Shown here: positions 44,544 to 55,997 of the stretch, in pieces
How the letters are laid out: each line of letters starts with the position of its first letter
Numbering within the stretch: position 1 is the stretch's first letter
NCBI GenBank assembly: GCA_963693365.1
Contig: CAVNZM010000003.1
Coordinates: forward strand, 13,454,001 to 13,518,000
Reading direction: 5' to 3'
DNA from: Amoebidium appalachense
Taxonomy: Eukaryota > Ichthyosporea
DNA: 64,000 nt
The notes under the pieces: generated by a model
What the model was told of the DNA's origin: nothing
Seen by the model: the letters and a program-made list of their open reading frames with translations, nothing else
Databases searched by the model: none
Made by a program: the position numbers and the translations under genes

Positions 44544-44798
44544 TACACGTTAGGATACGACATGTTGTGATTGGCTGAATGTCACTGTGGTATTTGTCTG
44601 GCCAGTGGGCCGCGTGTCTGTGAAGTGTCTCGCGGGGTCGCGGGCTTTTCGAAGTTCTTCTGAGAACACGTTTTGCTCGCTTCCCACCCAACTCAAAGAA
44701 AAGTTTATACGTATACACAGTTTCAAGCCCCTTTAGGCGTGCAGTTAGTTAGAGTAGTTCGTATACACGCGAGGGCGTAACACGACAGCCGTGAGTTA

Positions 44799-45203
44799 TT
44801 GCGAAAGCTGTCCCGCTTTGGCCGTGTTTACCACCGTGACCAGCTTCACTCAATGGCAGAGGTGGCGAGCATGCTCATTTTCTCTACTGCACACATCATT
44901 TTTTACAACACTTTTCGATTCACTGCTGCTATTATTTCTTTTACTGTAAGCGGTTTTTGCGGTACAGGGAATGAACTCGTTGCAATAGTTTCGAGAAACA
45001 GGCGGGCCATACATGAAAACCATGCATCTTCTTCGTGGCCTGACTCTCATCACACGGGCACGTTGCTTTCGGCAGCAGTTATCAGTGCAGCTGCAACTTA
45101 CCTGTTCATTGTTTTGATTGGGGTGGTCGTAATGACTCTGCCAGGAACGCCCGAAGTTCCAGGAGATGCACGGTGTGATAACTGCAAATTAGCCAAAGTT
45201 TAA
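44799..45203 (+). other. ORF of unknown function, left arm copy
   Basis: 134 codons, with two hydrophobic stretches (IISFTVSGFCG and YLFIVLIGVVVMTLPG) and a C-terminal DARCDNCKLAKV. It lies upstream of the 450-codon transposase-like ORF and could be a 5' exon or leader of that element, or chance. The second copy at 52616-53020 is too similar to test for selection. Confidence 0.25.
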
Positions 45204-45403
45204 CGTAGCTGGTGCAGTGGCGGACCCGGTGTGTGCAAGCGTCCCCCCCACAAGCTGTAAGTAAATACACATAACTCGTTTTTGTTTTCTTTTCTTTCTC
45301 AGTAGTAATTTTTAGCACTTGCACGGTGAATGCATATGTCTCTGTGTGGCCTGTCGCACATAGCAGTGCTTGTTGTGGTGGTGGCGGTGGTGGTGGTGGT
45401 GGT

Positions 45404-45446
<43 letters not shown>

Positions 45447-45845
45447 GGAGGGGGGGGGGGGGGGGAGGGAGGGAGGAGAAGCGGGAGGCAATGGGTGTCT
45501 TCCTGCCGAAGTTTCATGCATTTGCACGTATGATACACAATTCTTTGCACTTCAGTTCTTCTTCCCGTTTTGAGCATTTTTTACACTCCTTCTTCAATAA
45601 TTTTGAACGTTTATTTTGTCTTTCCCCCAAAGAAAGGGGGGGGGGGGGGGGTAGTGATCGACTTAGTAAGAGAGCCCGGTAAGGGAGGGGGGGAGAGAGA
45701 GGGGGGGGGGGGGGACGAGAGAAAAGAGGGGGGTGAGAGAGGGGGGGGGGGGAGAGGTGGGAAGGGGGGGGGGGGGGGGAGGGGGTGAGAAGGGGGAGGG
45801 AGGGGAGTGAGGGTGAACACAGTGAAAACACTATGACTAACACAC
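45204..45845. repeat. Poly-G rich spacer, left arm
   Basis: Contains GGT repeats running into poly-G (45366-45465) and further G-rich blocks 45637-45809. A T/C-rich stretch ending CAG at 45302 could be an intron acceptor. No gene was seen. Confidence 0.75.
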
Positions 45846-47198
45846 ATGCACCAAAATAGGAGAGAACGGAAGTGTGTGGTGTGCCGGGGTTCTTCACTAC
45901 ACCGGATATGTGGCACGTTACCCGATTGTGTAAACAACCCGAACAATGATACTGCACGACCACCTACAAATGCCCCGCCCCCAAGCAACGCACCACCGTC
46001 GCATCCCCCTAGGGCTGATGACGCACCACCGTCGCCCCACCCTGCCGCTGACCATGTTGTTATTGATATGGCCGAGGTTAACGAGGGCCGTAATCACACA
46101 ACCGTCGATGTTGATGGCCCTCCGACTCCAAAACGAACAAGCACACCGGACAATACCGGCATGCACGCGAGGAAGAAACAACGGACGGGTGAACCGGAAA
46201 ACCCTCCGCAGGGTCACCCTCTCAACCCCCCCGCGAGCAGAAGCACCCCCTTAAGTCGGCCAAGTTCGAACCAACAACCCCCATTGGATCCCCACTTGCA
46301 CGATACAGCTACAAAGCCGAACAAACCACCACAGGCACCACACATGGCAGGCAATCAGCCCCAACCCGGGTCGGTCCCCCCCACACAGTTTAAGGCGCCG
46401 GGTGTAACTAACATTAAACCTAGGCCACCCCCTCTTCCATCCCTTCACCCTGCCCTTGTTCCATTAGCCAAAACACTGAATTTTCAACCTGGTAGTGAAA
46501 TAGAAAAACTTTTTGCAACTTTGCATACACACATGTGTGACCTCGAGGCATGCGCTAGTAGTTCTAACACAAAATCACGCCCGGGAACACCAACTTCAAC
46601 AACCAAAACTAAAGAATTTTCCACTCAAACTGACAAAACCCGTGTAGTTCCACTACCCCGAAAGAACAATAGGGGTTTTTTACCGCGGTGGGTGTGCGGG
46701 AAAAGAAACGTATTAATACCGGCACTCACAGACACTTTTTTTTCCGGCACAGTTACAAATTATAACGAAATGAGTAAACAGTCAAAGCGTCGCTATAAAA
46801 AACTTATTAGGGAATCACTTGAATACATCGTGTCGTCACTGTTTCACGTCGACATTCGATTAGTGGAATTTGCGATCGAAATACAGGGGACACGGGTGGT
46901 TTTCTTCCCGAACGATCCAACACAGGAACGACGGGAGGAAGTTATGCAACGGCGCCTTAAGGAAAGCATGCGCAACGATGCAACTGCGTCTATACAGCGG
47001 GATTTGCGCGCGCTGGAAGACCTCTGCACACAGTTGGAGGTTGACGTCGCGGACGATACAAGTGCAAACGGCACTGGGCGGTCACGTGATAGATTGCGCT
47101 ATATCAAATCACTTTTGGCCCTAAAGGACCGTTTGAGTATGAGCGACCGCCAATTTCTATCGTGGTCTAGGTTTTATTTGTGGAATTTATTGACATAA
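45846..47198 (+). pseudogene. DDE-transposase N-terminal ORF, left arm copy
   Basis: 450 codons. A small Cys motif (CVVCRGSSLHRIC) is near the start and a long Pro/Thr-rich low-complexity region follows. A conserved part contains GFLPRWVCGKRNVLIPAL, EMSKQSKRRYKKLIRESLEYI and LLALKDRLSMSDRQFLSW. The gene is cut at 47169 by a short Ngaro unit, which adds the last ten codons and stop. The right-arm copy (50614-51966) continues, beyond its own Ngaro unit, into the transposase C-terminal part in the centre. This arm lacks that continuation. Confidence 0.55.
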
Positions 47199-47738
47199 AT
47201 ATTTTTTCTGGGTAAACACGTAGGATGGGTGTTCGGTATCAACATAACCATGTAGGCTTCATTTCGTGTTTTAGCAGTTCGCGGTTGGCTGCCCGCACAC
47301 GGGCACCTATTAGCCAAGCAAAACATCAGATTCCACATATCACTAGACCGAGTTTTGATTGGCTCGGATCAGATTTCACATATCACTAGATCGATTTTGA
47401 TTGGCTCAGATCGGTAGGCTTAGGTATATAAGCACGACAGTTTTTAGCAGATCAGCAAGCTACAAACACATCTTCTGTGTTTAGCATCCACAGCCTTACA
47501 GCTATATATTCCTTTTTCACCCACCCACCTACACCCACACACAACCCCCATTGATCCACACATACGTGCTGTTTTTTCACGGGGCGAAGACTTCCCCCGT
47601 TTTTTGGGCACATGGACCTCACGGATCAATAAATTGATGACTGGGGGCTTGCCGTGGTTTACAACCATTGCAGGTTCACTTTCGTCCAAGGGGATGTCCC
47701 CCTAGAGGCAACACACGTCCCGGAGTAGTTTTCATAGA
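47170..47738 (+). mobile_element. Short non-autonomous Ngaro unit (A2-B2), left
   Basis: 569 bp, from GGTTTTATTTGTGG to TTTTCATAGA, with the A promoter module, the 3'-block-specific segment and B, but no ORFs. It is present at the inner end of both inverted-repeat arms. Confidence 0.85.
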
Positions 47739-49032
47739 AATACGCATCCTTCAATCTTTGAAGTGTTTTTTCTACTTTATCAAGGCGTGCCTGCTCAAAT
47801 TTTCCCATTTGTGCTTCGGAATATTTGTATACATTGACTCTTTCAACATTTCCTTCAGCTACAGCAATGATTAAACGTGTTTCACGCTGAAGGATATCTT
47901 TACAGTAGTTTGTTCCCTTCTTTCCGTGTGTGGTTTGCCTGTAAAACGTTTTGTTGTTTTCTTCGTTTTTCCTTTCTAATGACTGGCAGCTAACCGCCCC
48001 CATCCATCCAATCATCTTTCGCATATGTGGTATGTAATGTTTGAGTGCATGTATGTACGGTGTAATTTGAGCTTCACCATATGCCTGACGGTACCTAAAA
48101 ACAAAGTTAAGACAAAGAGCCTCGAATTCAGCGTCAGTAACAGTGCTTGCTTTGTCTGTGAGGGCCGTGTCAATCTCTAAAAGTTTCTCCCAGCATTCGA
48201 TAAAATGTGTGTGTGTGGCCCTTACGTTATAAACTTTCTTGCCCCCAATGTGTACGTGCTGTTGTGGAGAAACCATCACTAATTTTTGCAAGAGTGTCTT
48301 ATTTTCACCGTCTACTACAATTTTTTTAACAAAATAGCGCATGGCATGTCTCCGATCATTTCCATTTAAGGTTGGATAAACCCAATTTCCCTTATTATTA
48401 AACGTAAATTCGAATTTTATGCCAATCTGTTCAAAGGCATCCTCAACCAATAGCATGTGGGGGCCCTTCTTAGAACATCCTGGTTTTACTTCACTTAAGG
48501 CAAAGGCTATGATTGGCTCAAACAAATTATCGGTGATGCGCAGACGGAGATGAAGGGGGTCAAATAAAACACGATCATATCCAAGTTTCCACATAGGCTC
48601 CCCACAGCAACCATATTCACCAATAACATTCAGAAACGCAGACCTAAGTCTAGCACCGTATTCGGCAATGGTGTCGTGTTTAATGCAAAACCTATTTTTT
48701 TTTATCATTTCACAAACCAAACAAAAAAACTCAGCAAGCGGCCCCTTCAGACATAACCTTCATGAATTTCCAATCCGAACATAAATACATTTTGAATGAA
48801 AAATCGTCGTTTGGATCGTTGCTGGTGCCAAGATTGATTGGTCCGTTTGCCACAGTGTAATTCAGACTGTGAATTTCGTCGAAAGTTGGTTTGGCTTTAG
48901 CCAACAGCTCGGCCATCGTTTCCGAACCATCGTACATGCATAATGCCATTTCTGCATGTGGTGTTAGGCCCTTAACGAACTTTTCCTCAAACAGGCTGAG
49001 CGCAATTAGGACTTTGTTGAAATTGGTAGATA
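47739..49032 (-). pseudogene. DDE-type transposase, catalytic C-terminal part
   Basis: After an acceptor (ACACAG at about 49033) the reading begins GDGSRISTNFNKVL, a candidate first catalytic Asp, and runs to KMYLCSDWKFMKVM, a candidate second Asp. A frame break near 48755 follows and the reading resumes as PLAEFFCLVCEMIKKNRF with a CxxC. It continues through WKLGYDRVLFDPLHLRLRI and RKMIGWMGAVSCQSLERKN, a candidate catalytic Glu, to RLKDAY at 47745, where the Ngaro unit interrupts it. The layout recalls a widespread, poorly named family of long transposase-like proteins in early-branching animals and some fungi. The DDE assignment is inferred from Asp/Glu spacing. Transposase-like: likely; superfamily: unknown. 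Confidence 0.5.
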
Positions 49033-49312
49033 TCCGGCTGCCATCACCTGTGTAAAAAAAAAAAAAAAAAATGGTGTGTGTGTCCGGAGGGGGGGGGGGG
49101 GGGGGGAGGGGGGGGGGGGGGGGGGGGGGGGGGGAGGGGGGGAGAGAGGGGGGGGGGGGGGGGGGGGAGGGGGGGAGGTATTGGAAGGTGTGGGAGGGAG
49201 AATGGGGATAGAATGAAGTAATTAGTGCATCGAAAAGGGAATATGATATAGTGGGTGGGCCACCCGGTGTATGTGTTTATATGTGCGTGTGCGTGTGCGT
49301 GTGCGTGTGCGT

Positions 49313-49388
<76 letters not shown>

Positions 49389-49408
49389 GTGTGTGCGTGC
49401 GTGCGTGC

Positions 49409-49451
<43 letters not shown>

Positions 49452-49769
49452 CACTTGTATGTTTGTGTGCACCTGTATGTTCGTGTGCACGTGTATGTCT
49501 GCCTTACAGTGCACGTGTCTTTTTGTGTGTGCGCGGCCCGCACGTCTTATTATGTGTGGCGTATGTGAGCACGTGTTGAGGATAGGAGGACGTGGTGGGG
49601 GAATGATATACTATGCTTCGTTGTGAAAGTGACTGAATGAAGGAGGGGAAAGAGATACATATTGCCTGCACTTATAAAAGAGGCAGGCTAGGGCTAGGGG
49701 TAACCTTCGTTTTTCTTTTTCTTCCTTTGTTTCTCCTTTTTGCTTTCTTTCTTTCTTTTTTTTTTTTTT

Positions 49770-49800
<31 letters not shown>

Positions 49801-49803
49801 GGG
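49033..49803 (-). other. Probable intron of the DDE transposase gene
   Basis: Donor RIAG|GT at 49804/49803, with acceptor ACACAG near 49033. It contains T-run/G-run composite (49755-49805), (TG)n with GTGCGT variants (49277-49450) and large poly-G blocks (49089-49180). Intron status is inferred from the continuity of protein-like reading on both sides. Confidence 0.5.
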
Positions 49804-50072
49804 GGAGGAAGGCAAACCTGCGATTCGAAGATCCAATGGTTTTCCAGGGTTGGCGTCACGTTTCGCACGCATCATATCACGAAATTCTTTGTCGTTTTGG
49901 TAACGCCAAGATATGGTATCTAGCACCCCCCGGTATGCACCGACTGGAATGGGCGCTTCCCCCGCTTTCTTACTTGGTTCGAAAATTTCGGTGATTGGAA
50001 TGGCGCTATTTTGCCGGTGGCGCTCTACAACAAGCTTATGTAGCCGTGCACACAACTCCATTCCCTCCGTTT
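49804..50072 (-). pseudogene. DDE-transposase middle exon
   Basis: Reads KTEGMELCARLHKLVVERH, then VGAYRGVLDTISWRYQNDKE and NPGKPLDLRIAG up to a GT donor. It connects the 450-codon right-arm ORF (across the short Ngaro unit at 50073-50642) with the catalytic part at 47739-49032. The ATG at 50061 is internal, not a start. Confidence 0.5.
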
Positions 50073-50642
50073 TCTATGAAAAACTACTCCGGGACGTGTG
50101 TTGCCTCTAGGGGGACATCCCCTTGGACGAAAGTGAACCTGCAATGGTTGTAAACCACGGCAAGCCCCCAGTCATCAATTTATTGATCCGTGAGGTCCTT
50201 GTGCCCCAAAAACGGGGGAAGTCTTCGCCCCGTGAAAAAACAGCACGTATGTGTGGATCAATGGGGGTTGAGTGTGGGTGTAGGTGGGTGGGTGAAAAAG
50301 GAATATATAGCTGTAAGGCTGTGGGTGCTAAACACAGAAGATGTGTTTGTAGCTTGCTGATCTGCTAAAAACTGTCGTGCTTATATACCTAAGCCTACCG
50401 ATCTGAGCCAATCAAAATCGATCTAGTGATATGTGAAATCTGATCCGAGCCAATCAAAACTCGGTCTAGTGATATGTGGAATCTGATGTTTTGCTTGGCT
50501 AATAGGTGCCCGTGTGCGGGCAGCCAACCGCGAACTGCTAAAACACGAAATGAAGCCTACATGGTTATGTTGATACCGAACACCCATCCTACGTGTTTAC
50601 CCAGAAAAAATATTTATGTCAATAAATTCCACAAATAAAACC
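50073..50642 (-). mobile_element. Short non-autonomous Ngaro unit (A2-B2), right
   Basis: 570 bp, inverse complement of 47170-47738 with a few differences (for example CTTGTGCCCCAAAAACG against CATGTGCCCAAAAAACG). It interrupts the transposase ORF between SWS and KTEG with no visible target duplication, as expected for YR elements. Confidence 0.85.
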
Positions 50643-51966
50643 TAGACCACGATAGAAATTGGCGGTCGCTCATACTCAAACGGTCCTTTAGGGCCAAAAG
50701 TGATTTGATATAGCGCAATCTATCACGTGACCGCCCAGTGCCGTTTGCACTTGTATCGTCCGCGACGTCAACCTCCAACTGTGTGCAGAGGTCTTCCAGC
50801 GCGCGCAAATCCCGCTGTATAGACGCAGTTGCATCGTTGCGCATGCTTTCCTTAAGGCGCCGTTGCATAACTTCCTCCCGTCGTTCCTGTGTTGGATCGT
50901 TCGGGAAGAAAACCACCCGTGTCCCCTGTATTTCGATCGCAAATTCCACTAATCGAATGTCGACGTGAAACAGTGACGACACGATGTATTCAAGTGATTC
51001 CCTAATAAGTTTTTTATAGCGACGCTTTGACTGTTTACTCATTTCGTTATAATTTGTAACTGTGCCGGAAAAAAAAGTGTCTGTGAGTGCCGGTATTAAT
51101 ACGTTTCTTTTCCCGCACACCCACCGCGGTAAAAAACCCCTATTGTTCTTTCGGGGTAGTGGAACTACACGGGTTTTGTCAGTTTGAGTGGAAAGTTCTT
51201 TAGTTTTGGTTGTTGAAGTTGGTGTTCCCGGGCGTGATTTTGTGTTAGAACTACTAGCGCATGCCTCGAGGTCACACATGTGTGTATGCAAAGTTGCAAA
51301 AAGTTTTTCTATTTCACTACCAGGTTGAAAATTCAGTGTTTTGGCTAATGGAACAAGGGCAGGGTGAAGGGATGGAAGAGGGGGTGGCCTAGGTTTAATG
51401 TTAGTTACACCCGGCGCCTTAAACTGTGTGGGGGGGACCGACCCGGGTTGGGGCTGATTGCCTGCCATGTGTGGTGCCTGTGGTGGTTTGTTCGGCTTTG
51501 TAGCTGTATCGTGCAAGTGGGGATCCAATGGGGGTTGTTGGTTCGAACTTGGCCGACTTAAGGGGGTGCTTCTGCTCGCGGGGGGGTTGAGAGGGTGACC
51601 CTGCGGAGGGTTTTCCGGTTCACCCGTCCGTTGTTTCTTCCTCGCGTGCATGCCGGTATTGTCCGGTGTGCTTGTTCGTTTTGGAGTCGGAGGGCCATCA
51701 ACATCGACGGTTGTGTGATTACGGCCCTCGTCAACCTCGGCCATATCAATAACAACATGGTCAGCGGCAGGGTGGGGCGACGGTGGTGCGTCATCAGCCC
51801 TAGGGGGATGCGACGGTGGTGCGTTGCTTGGGGGCGGGGCATTTGTAGGTGGTCGTGCAGTATCATTGTTCGGGTTGTTTACACAATCGGGTAACGTGCC
51901 ACATATCCGGTGTAGTGAAGAACCCCGGCACACCACACACTTCCGTTCTCTCCTATTTTGGTGCAT
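50614..51966 (-). pseudogene. DDE-transposase N-terminal ORF, right arm copy
   Basis: Same 450-codon ORF as 45846-47198 with two residue differences (AEVDEG for AEVNEG, KTKELSTQ for KTKEFSTQ). Native sequence ends at 50643; the last codons come from the Ngaro unit. This copy is collinear with the exon at 49804-50072, so it is probably the original location. Confidence 0.55.
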
Positions 51967-52378
51967 GTGTGTTAGTCATAGTGTTTTCACTGTGTTCACC
52001 CTCACTCCCCTCCCTCCCCCTTCTCACCCCCTCCCCCCCCCCCCCCCCCCTTCCCCACCTCTCCCCCCCCCCCCCCTCTCTCACCCCCCTCTTTTCTCTC
52101 GTCCCCCCCCCCCCTCTCTCTCCCCCCTCCCTTACCGGGCTCTCTTACTAAGTCGATCACTACCCCCCCCCCCCCCCCCCCTTTCTTTGGGGGAAAGACA
52201 AAATAAACGTTCAAAATTATTGAAGAAGGAGTGTAAAAAATGCTCAAAACGGGAAGAAGAACTGAAGTGCAAAGAATTGTGTATCATACGTGCAAATGCA
52301 TGAAACTTCGGCAGGAAGACACCCATTGCCTCCCGCTTCTCCCTCCCTCCCTCCCCCCCCCCCCCCCCCCCCCCCCCT

Positions 52379-52415
<37 letters not shown>

Positions 52416-52615
52416 ACCACCACCACCACCACCGCCACCACCACAACAAGCACTGCTATGTGCGACAGGCCACACAGAGACATATGCATTCACCGTGCAA
52501 GTGCTAAAAATTACTACTGAGAAAGAAAAGAAAACAAAAACGAGTTATGTGTATTTACTTACAGCTTGTGGGGGGGACGCTTGCACACACCGGGTCCGCC
52601 ACTGCACCAGCTACG

Positions 52616-53020
52616 TTAAACTTTGGCTAATTTGCAGTTATCACACCGTGCATCTCCTGGAACTTCGGGCGTTCCTGGCAGAGTCATTACGACCACCCCA
52701 ATCAAAACAATGAACAGGTAAGTTGCAGCTGCACTGATAACTGCTGCCGAAAGCAACGTGCCCGTGTGATGAGAGTCAGGCCACGAAGAAGATGCATGGT
52801 TTTCATGTATGGCCCGCCTGTTTCTCGAAACTATTGCAACGAGTTCATTCCCTGTACCGCAAAAACCGCTTACAGTAAAAGAAATAATAGCAGCAGTGAA
52901 TCGAAAAGTGTTGTAAAAAATGATGTGTGCAGTAGAGAAAATGAGCATGCTCGCCACCTCTGCCATTGAGTGAAGCTGGTCACGGTGGTAAACACGGCCA
53001 AAGCGGGACAGCTTTCGCAA
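52616..53020 (-). other. ORF of unknown function, right arm copy
   Basis: Identical 134-codon ORF to 44799-45203. 51967-52615 between it and the transposase ORF is the poly-C counterpart of the left-arm poly-G spacer. Confidence 0.25.
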
Positions 53021-54162
53021 TAACTCACGGCTGTCGTGTTACGCCCTCGCGTGTATACGAACTACTCTAACTAACTGCACGCCTAAAGGGGCTTGAAACT
53101 GTGTATACGTATAAACTTTTCTTTGAGTTGGGTGGGAAGCGAGCAAAACGTGTTCTCAGAAGAACTTCGAAAAGCCCGCGACCCCGCGAGACACTTCACA
53201 GACACGCGGCCCACTGGCCAGACAAATACCACAGTGACATTCAGCCAATCACAACATGTCGTATCCTAACGTGTATGTATTAAGAGACGCGGCACTCTAC
53301 TAAGTGTACACACACGGAAAGGAACGAACGTGTACTGAAAAACGGTAAAGTTTATTAAGACCAGGCTCCGACGGGCAAACTTAGGTCCGAACGGAATGAG
53401 GCTAAGTCACAACCGAGGCCATCAAGGCCGTGCCCTACAAGATCATCATCACCTGGCCCCCCTACGATGCCACATTCCATACATTCCGATCTAACTCTAT
53501 CGTGCGCCTGCACGAGCTAAGTCGATCGGCTGACACTAATATATTTATCCAAGTCTTACCCCTCTCCCTTCCCCTTGTGGCACCGCAGAGTCTAATTCTA
53601 CATTTCATACTATCTCCCCCCCCCCCTCCCCCCCCCCTTTTTCCTCTACATCGAAATATATATAAATACGTTTGGCAGCATATACTATCAAAACTTGCCA
53701 ATATTTACAAAGGGCTTCTGCCCGAACTTATCACATTCCAAAGTCCTCCTATGATCTATCCTACACACTAATTAGAATTCTATTGGTTGGCTGCTCCAGC
53801 TGACGTGGTCCTGCCCTGCGCCGGCAGAGGCAAGATGCACGCAGCTGTACAGCTATCTTGAGCCTCGCCCCAGCATCAGACTTGATCTTGATGATCTGTG
53901 GACCCGCCCCCCCCCCCCCCCCCCCCCGATCTCGATCGTAGACTTAGGCTGCTCTGCTGAGACGGATTAGTATATGTCAACTCCCTCCCCGGCCCCCGGA
54001 AAAGCTGAGTCCCACCTCAGTCACATTACATCTAACACCCCCTAAAAAGACATAGACTAATCAGTCTCCAAAAAAAAAATTAAATTAAATAAATTACGAA
54101 GAAAATAATAAATTAAACTACACCATAAGCTTGATACCTACGGAGACACCTATGATAATAAA

Positions 54163-54795
54163 TTAAATTCCTACGACTATGTTCACACTCCTCCTCGGTC
54201 TCCTCCCCCCCCCTCCCCCTCCCCCCGTGTGTCTACGTGTATTTGCATCACTCCCCCCCCCGGCCCCCTCCCCCACCGACTTTTTCACACCACGATTAAA
54301 CTGAGGAATAACTCTCTTCGGCCTAGAGGGAGCACTAGGCAACTCCCTCTGCACTAATCTAGCCTCATAAGCACGAATAGAAAACGGGCAATCCAAATGA
54401 AACTCGGGCAACCACTGATCTTCCTGATAACCTCCCTCAAAACGAATTAAATAATAATTTACCTTACCTTCCTTACCTTCAATAACCTTTTTATCCATAA
54501 TTTTATTTACTGCAGCCTCCGATACATCCACCGACCCGTCATAGTCGGGGGTGAATGCATCTAACACTCGACGGCCCTCCGGCCGTTTAACCCTAAGGGC
54601 CCTATCATAATATTTCTTTATATCATCTACATTGTAATATCTAACATCACTCTCATTATCTATCCTCTGCACCTTATATTCCGTCGGACCTAACCTAGCC
54701 ACTATTTTATACGGACCAATGAAAAGAGGCAACCATTTCTTACCATACTTACGAAGACCTTCACCTTCACCCTTACCTTCCTGCTCCTGCTCTTA
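54163..54795 (-). pseudogene. Gypsy integrase C-terminus with chromodomain
   Basis: The reading has a Glu/Gly-rich start and GPF/Y motif (LPLFIGPYKIVARLGPTEYK). It continues to a chromodomain-like segment: VNKIMDKKVIEGKEG, YYLIRFEGGYQEDQWLPE and IRAYEARL. Such domains steer integration to particular chromatin in chromoviruses. The tail is Gly/Arg-rich and ends NIVVGI at 54163. The ORF ATG at 54732 is internal; the frame is open up to about 54795, where foreign or intronic sequence starts. Confidence 0.72.
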
Positions 54796-55650
54796 AACCC
54801 TTGGCAAATTTCCTTGAAGCAGAAGTTGCCTCCTTTCTATCTAACTGTTGTAAACCTGGGCCTGTAACGCTCTCGATATATGGTCTGGTCCCAATAGCTG
54901 CTAGAGTATCCTATCTCGCGCTGAAATTCAATAAGCACATAAGCCGCTTAAAGAAGTATTTGCCCTCCCACCCTCTCTTCTCTATCCGACCTGTCCCCTC
55001 CTCACCTCTCCCCTCTTTCCTCCCCTCTCTCTCCCCTTCTCCCCTGGGCACAAATACAAATAAACCCCGCAATAGTGTGTGTGTGACTTTGGACTGCCAC
55101 TTACTTATTAAACATGTACACAATCACAAGATAATCACGCAATATAACAAATGGAAAAAGATACCACACGACACTAGACCCGATGAAAGCATACACCTTG
55201 AAAAACTAAGCCTTATGTCTCGTTTTATATATATTGACCGCCTCAACCATATTGCCAAATATGGCACTCGCAAGTGTATAACACCTAAATACATATTACC
55301 TTCCTGTAGAACTGGTCTTTCTCTAGCTGATGGTATTATTGATCAATTACCACGCTTTTACTGTACACGTGCTATACAGTGGAGATCTAATAAGTATAAG
55401 GTGGCATCATTTGCATGCCCAAACAACACACACACACACCAGTTTAACCGGTCATGTATCGCCAAATGTAGTTTGATAGACCACATAATACCGCAACACA
55501 CACACGTCACATTCACAACAGACACCCAGAAAGATAGCCTACCTGTAAATTACAACATTCTTGATTTTATACTAAACACGCGTAACTACGACCTGTTTAT
55601 TAGATGTATTGATTGGCTTGAGAAACACATCACTACAAAATTATAGCGCA

Positions 55651-55715
<65 letters not shown>

Positions 55716-55779
55716 CCAGCTGATACCGAGTGTCCCGAGGGGAGCCCCTTTAAATAAATAAAAAAAAAAAAAAAAAAAA

Positions 55780-55818
<39 letters not shown>

Positions 55819-55997
55819 AAAAAAAAAAAAAAAAAAAAAAAAACGGGGAACCCCAACTAATTGATTTCTCCTTGTAGTCTTTATGGTGTCTCGTAGAGAA
55901 AGTAAACCCTGATATATAGTCACCACCCGACATCTATGTACGTGATCATGATATACCGCTGAGGGGATATTCCGAGCAAACCCCCCCCCCCCCCTAC
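54796..55997. other. Interruption inside gypsy integrase: intron or insertion
   Basis: The integrase reading ends at minus-strand CAG|GTAGGGG near 55998 and resumes near 54795 after a GAGCAG acceptor-like site, so an intron is possible. The interval also holds a plus-strand ORF, (CA)n and an A-rich (AAAT)n tail, so a retroposed insertion is equally possible. No target duplication was found by eye. Confidence 0.45.
54801..55646 (+). other. Unidentified 281-codon ORF with A-rich 3' tail
   Basis: Starts at an ATG (MANFLEAEVASFLSNCC) in DNA that also reads as gypsy integrase on the other strand at its edge. The later two-thirds look protein-like, with RNHKIITQY-type polar helices, CRTGLSLADGIIDQLPRFYC and NYDLFIRCIDWLEKHI. 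(CA)n follows at 55650-55715, then (AAAT)n and poly-A to 55843, as in non-LTR retrotransposon tails. No RT or nuclease motif is recognised. AT-rich codon use differs from the GC-rich Ngaro genes. Confidence 0.3.

Larger units (their letters stand above)
43552..47738. repeat. Left arm of large inverted repeat 2
   Basis: Inverse complement of 50073-54271 at near identity. Outside homopolymers only single differences were noticed, for example two residues in the shared 450-codon ORF. It contains the last about 35 codons of a gypsy ORF, a gypsy 3' LTR, unknown DNA, a transposase N-terminal ORF and a short Ngaro unit. It begins exactly where Ngaro copy 4 A2 is cut. Confidence 0.9.
50073..54271. 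repeat. Right arm of large inverted repeat 2
   Basis: Inverse complement of 43552-47738. Its outer end continues into the gypsy element, so this arm is in its natural context and the left arm is the transplanted or artefactual copy. Confidence 0.9.
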
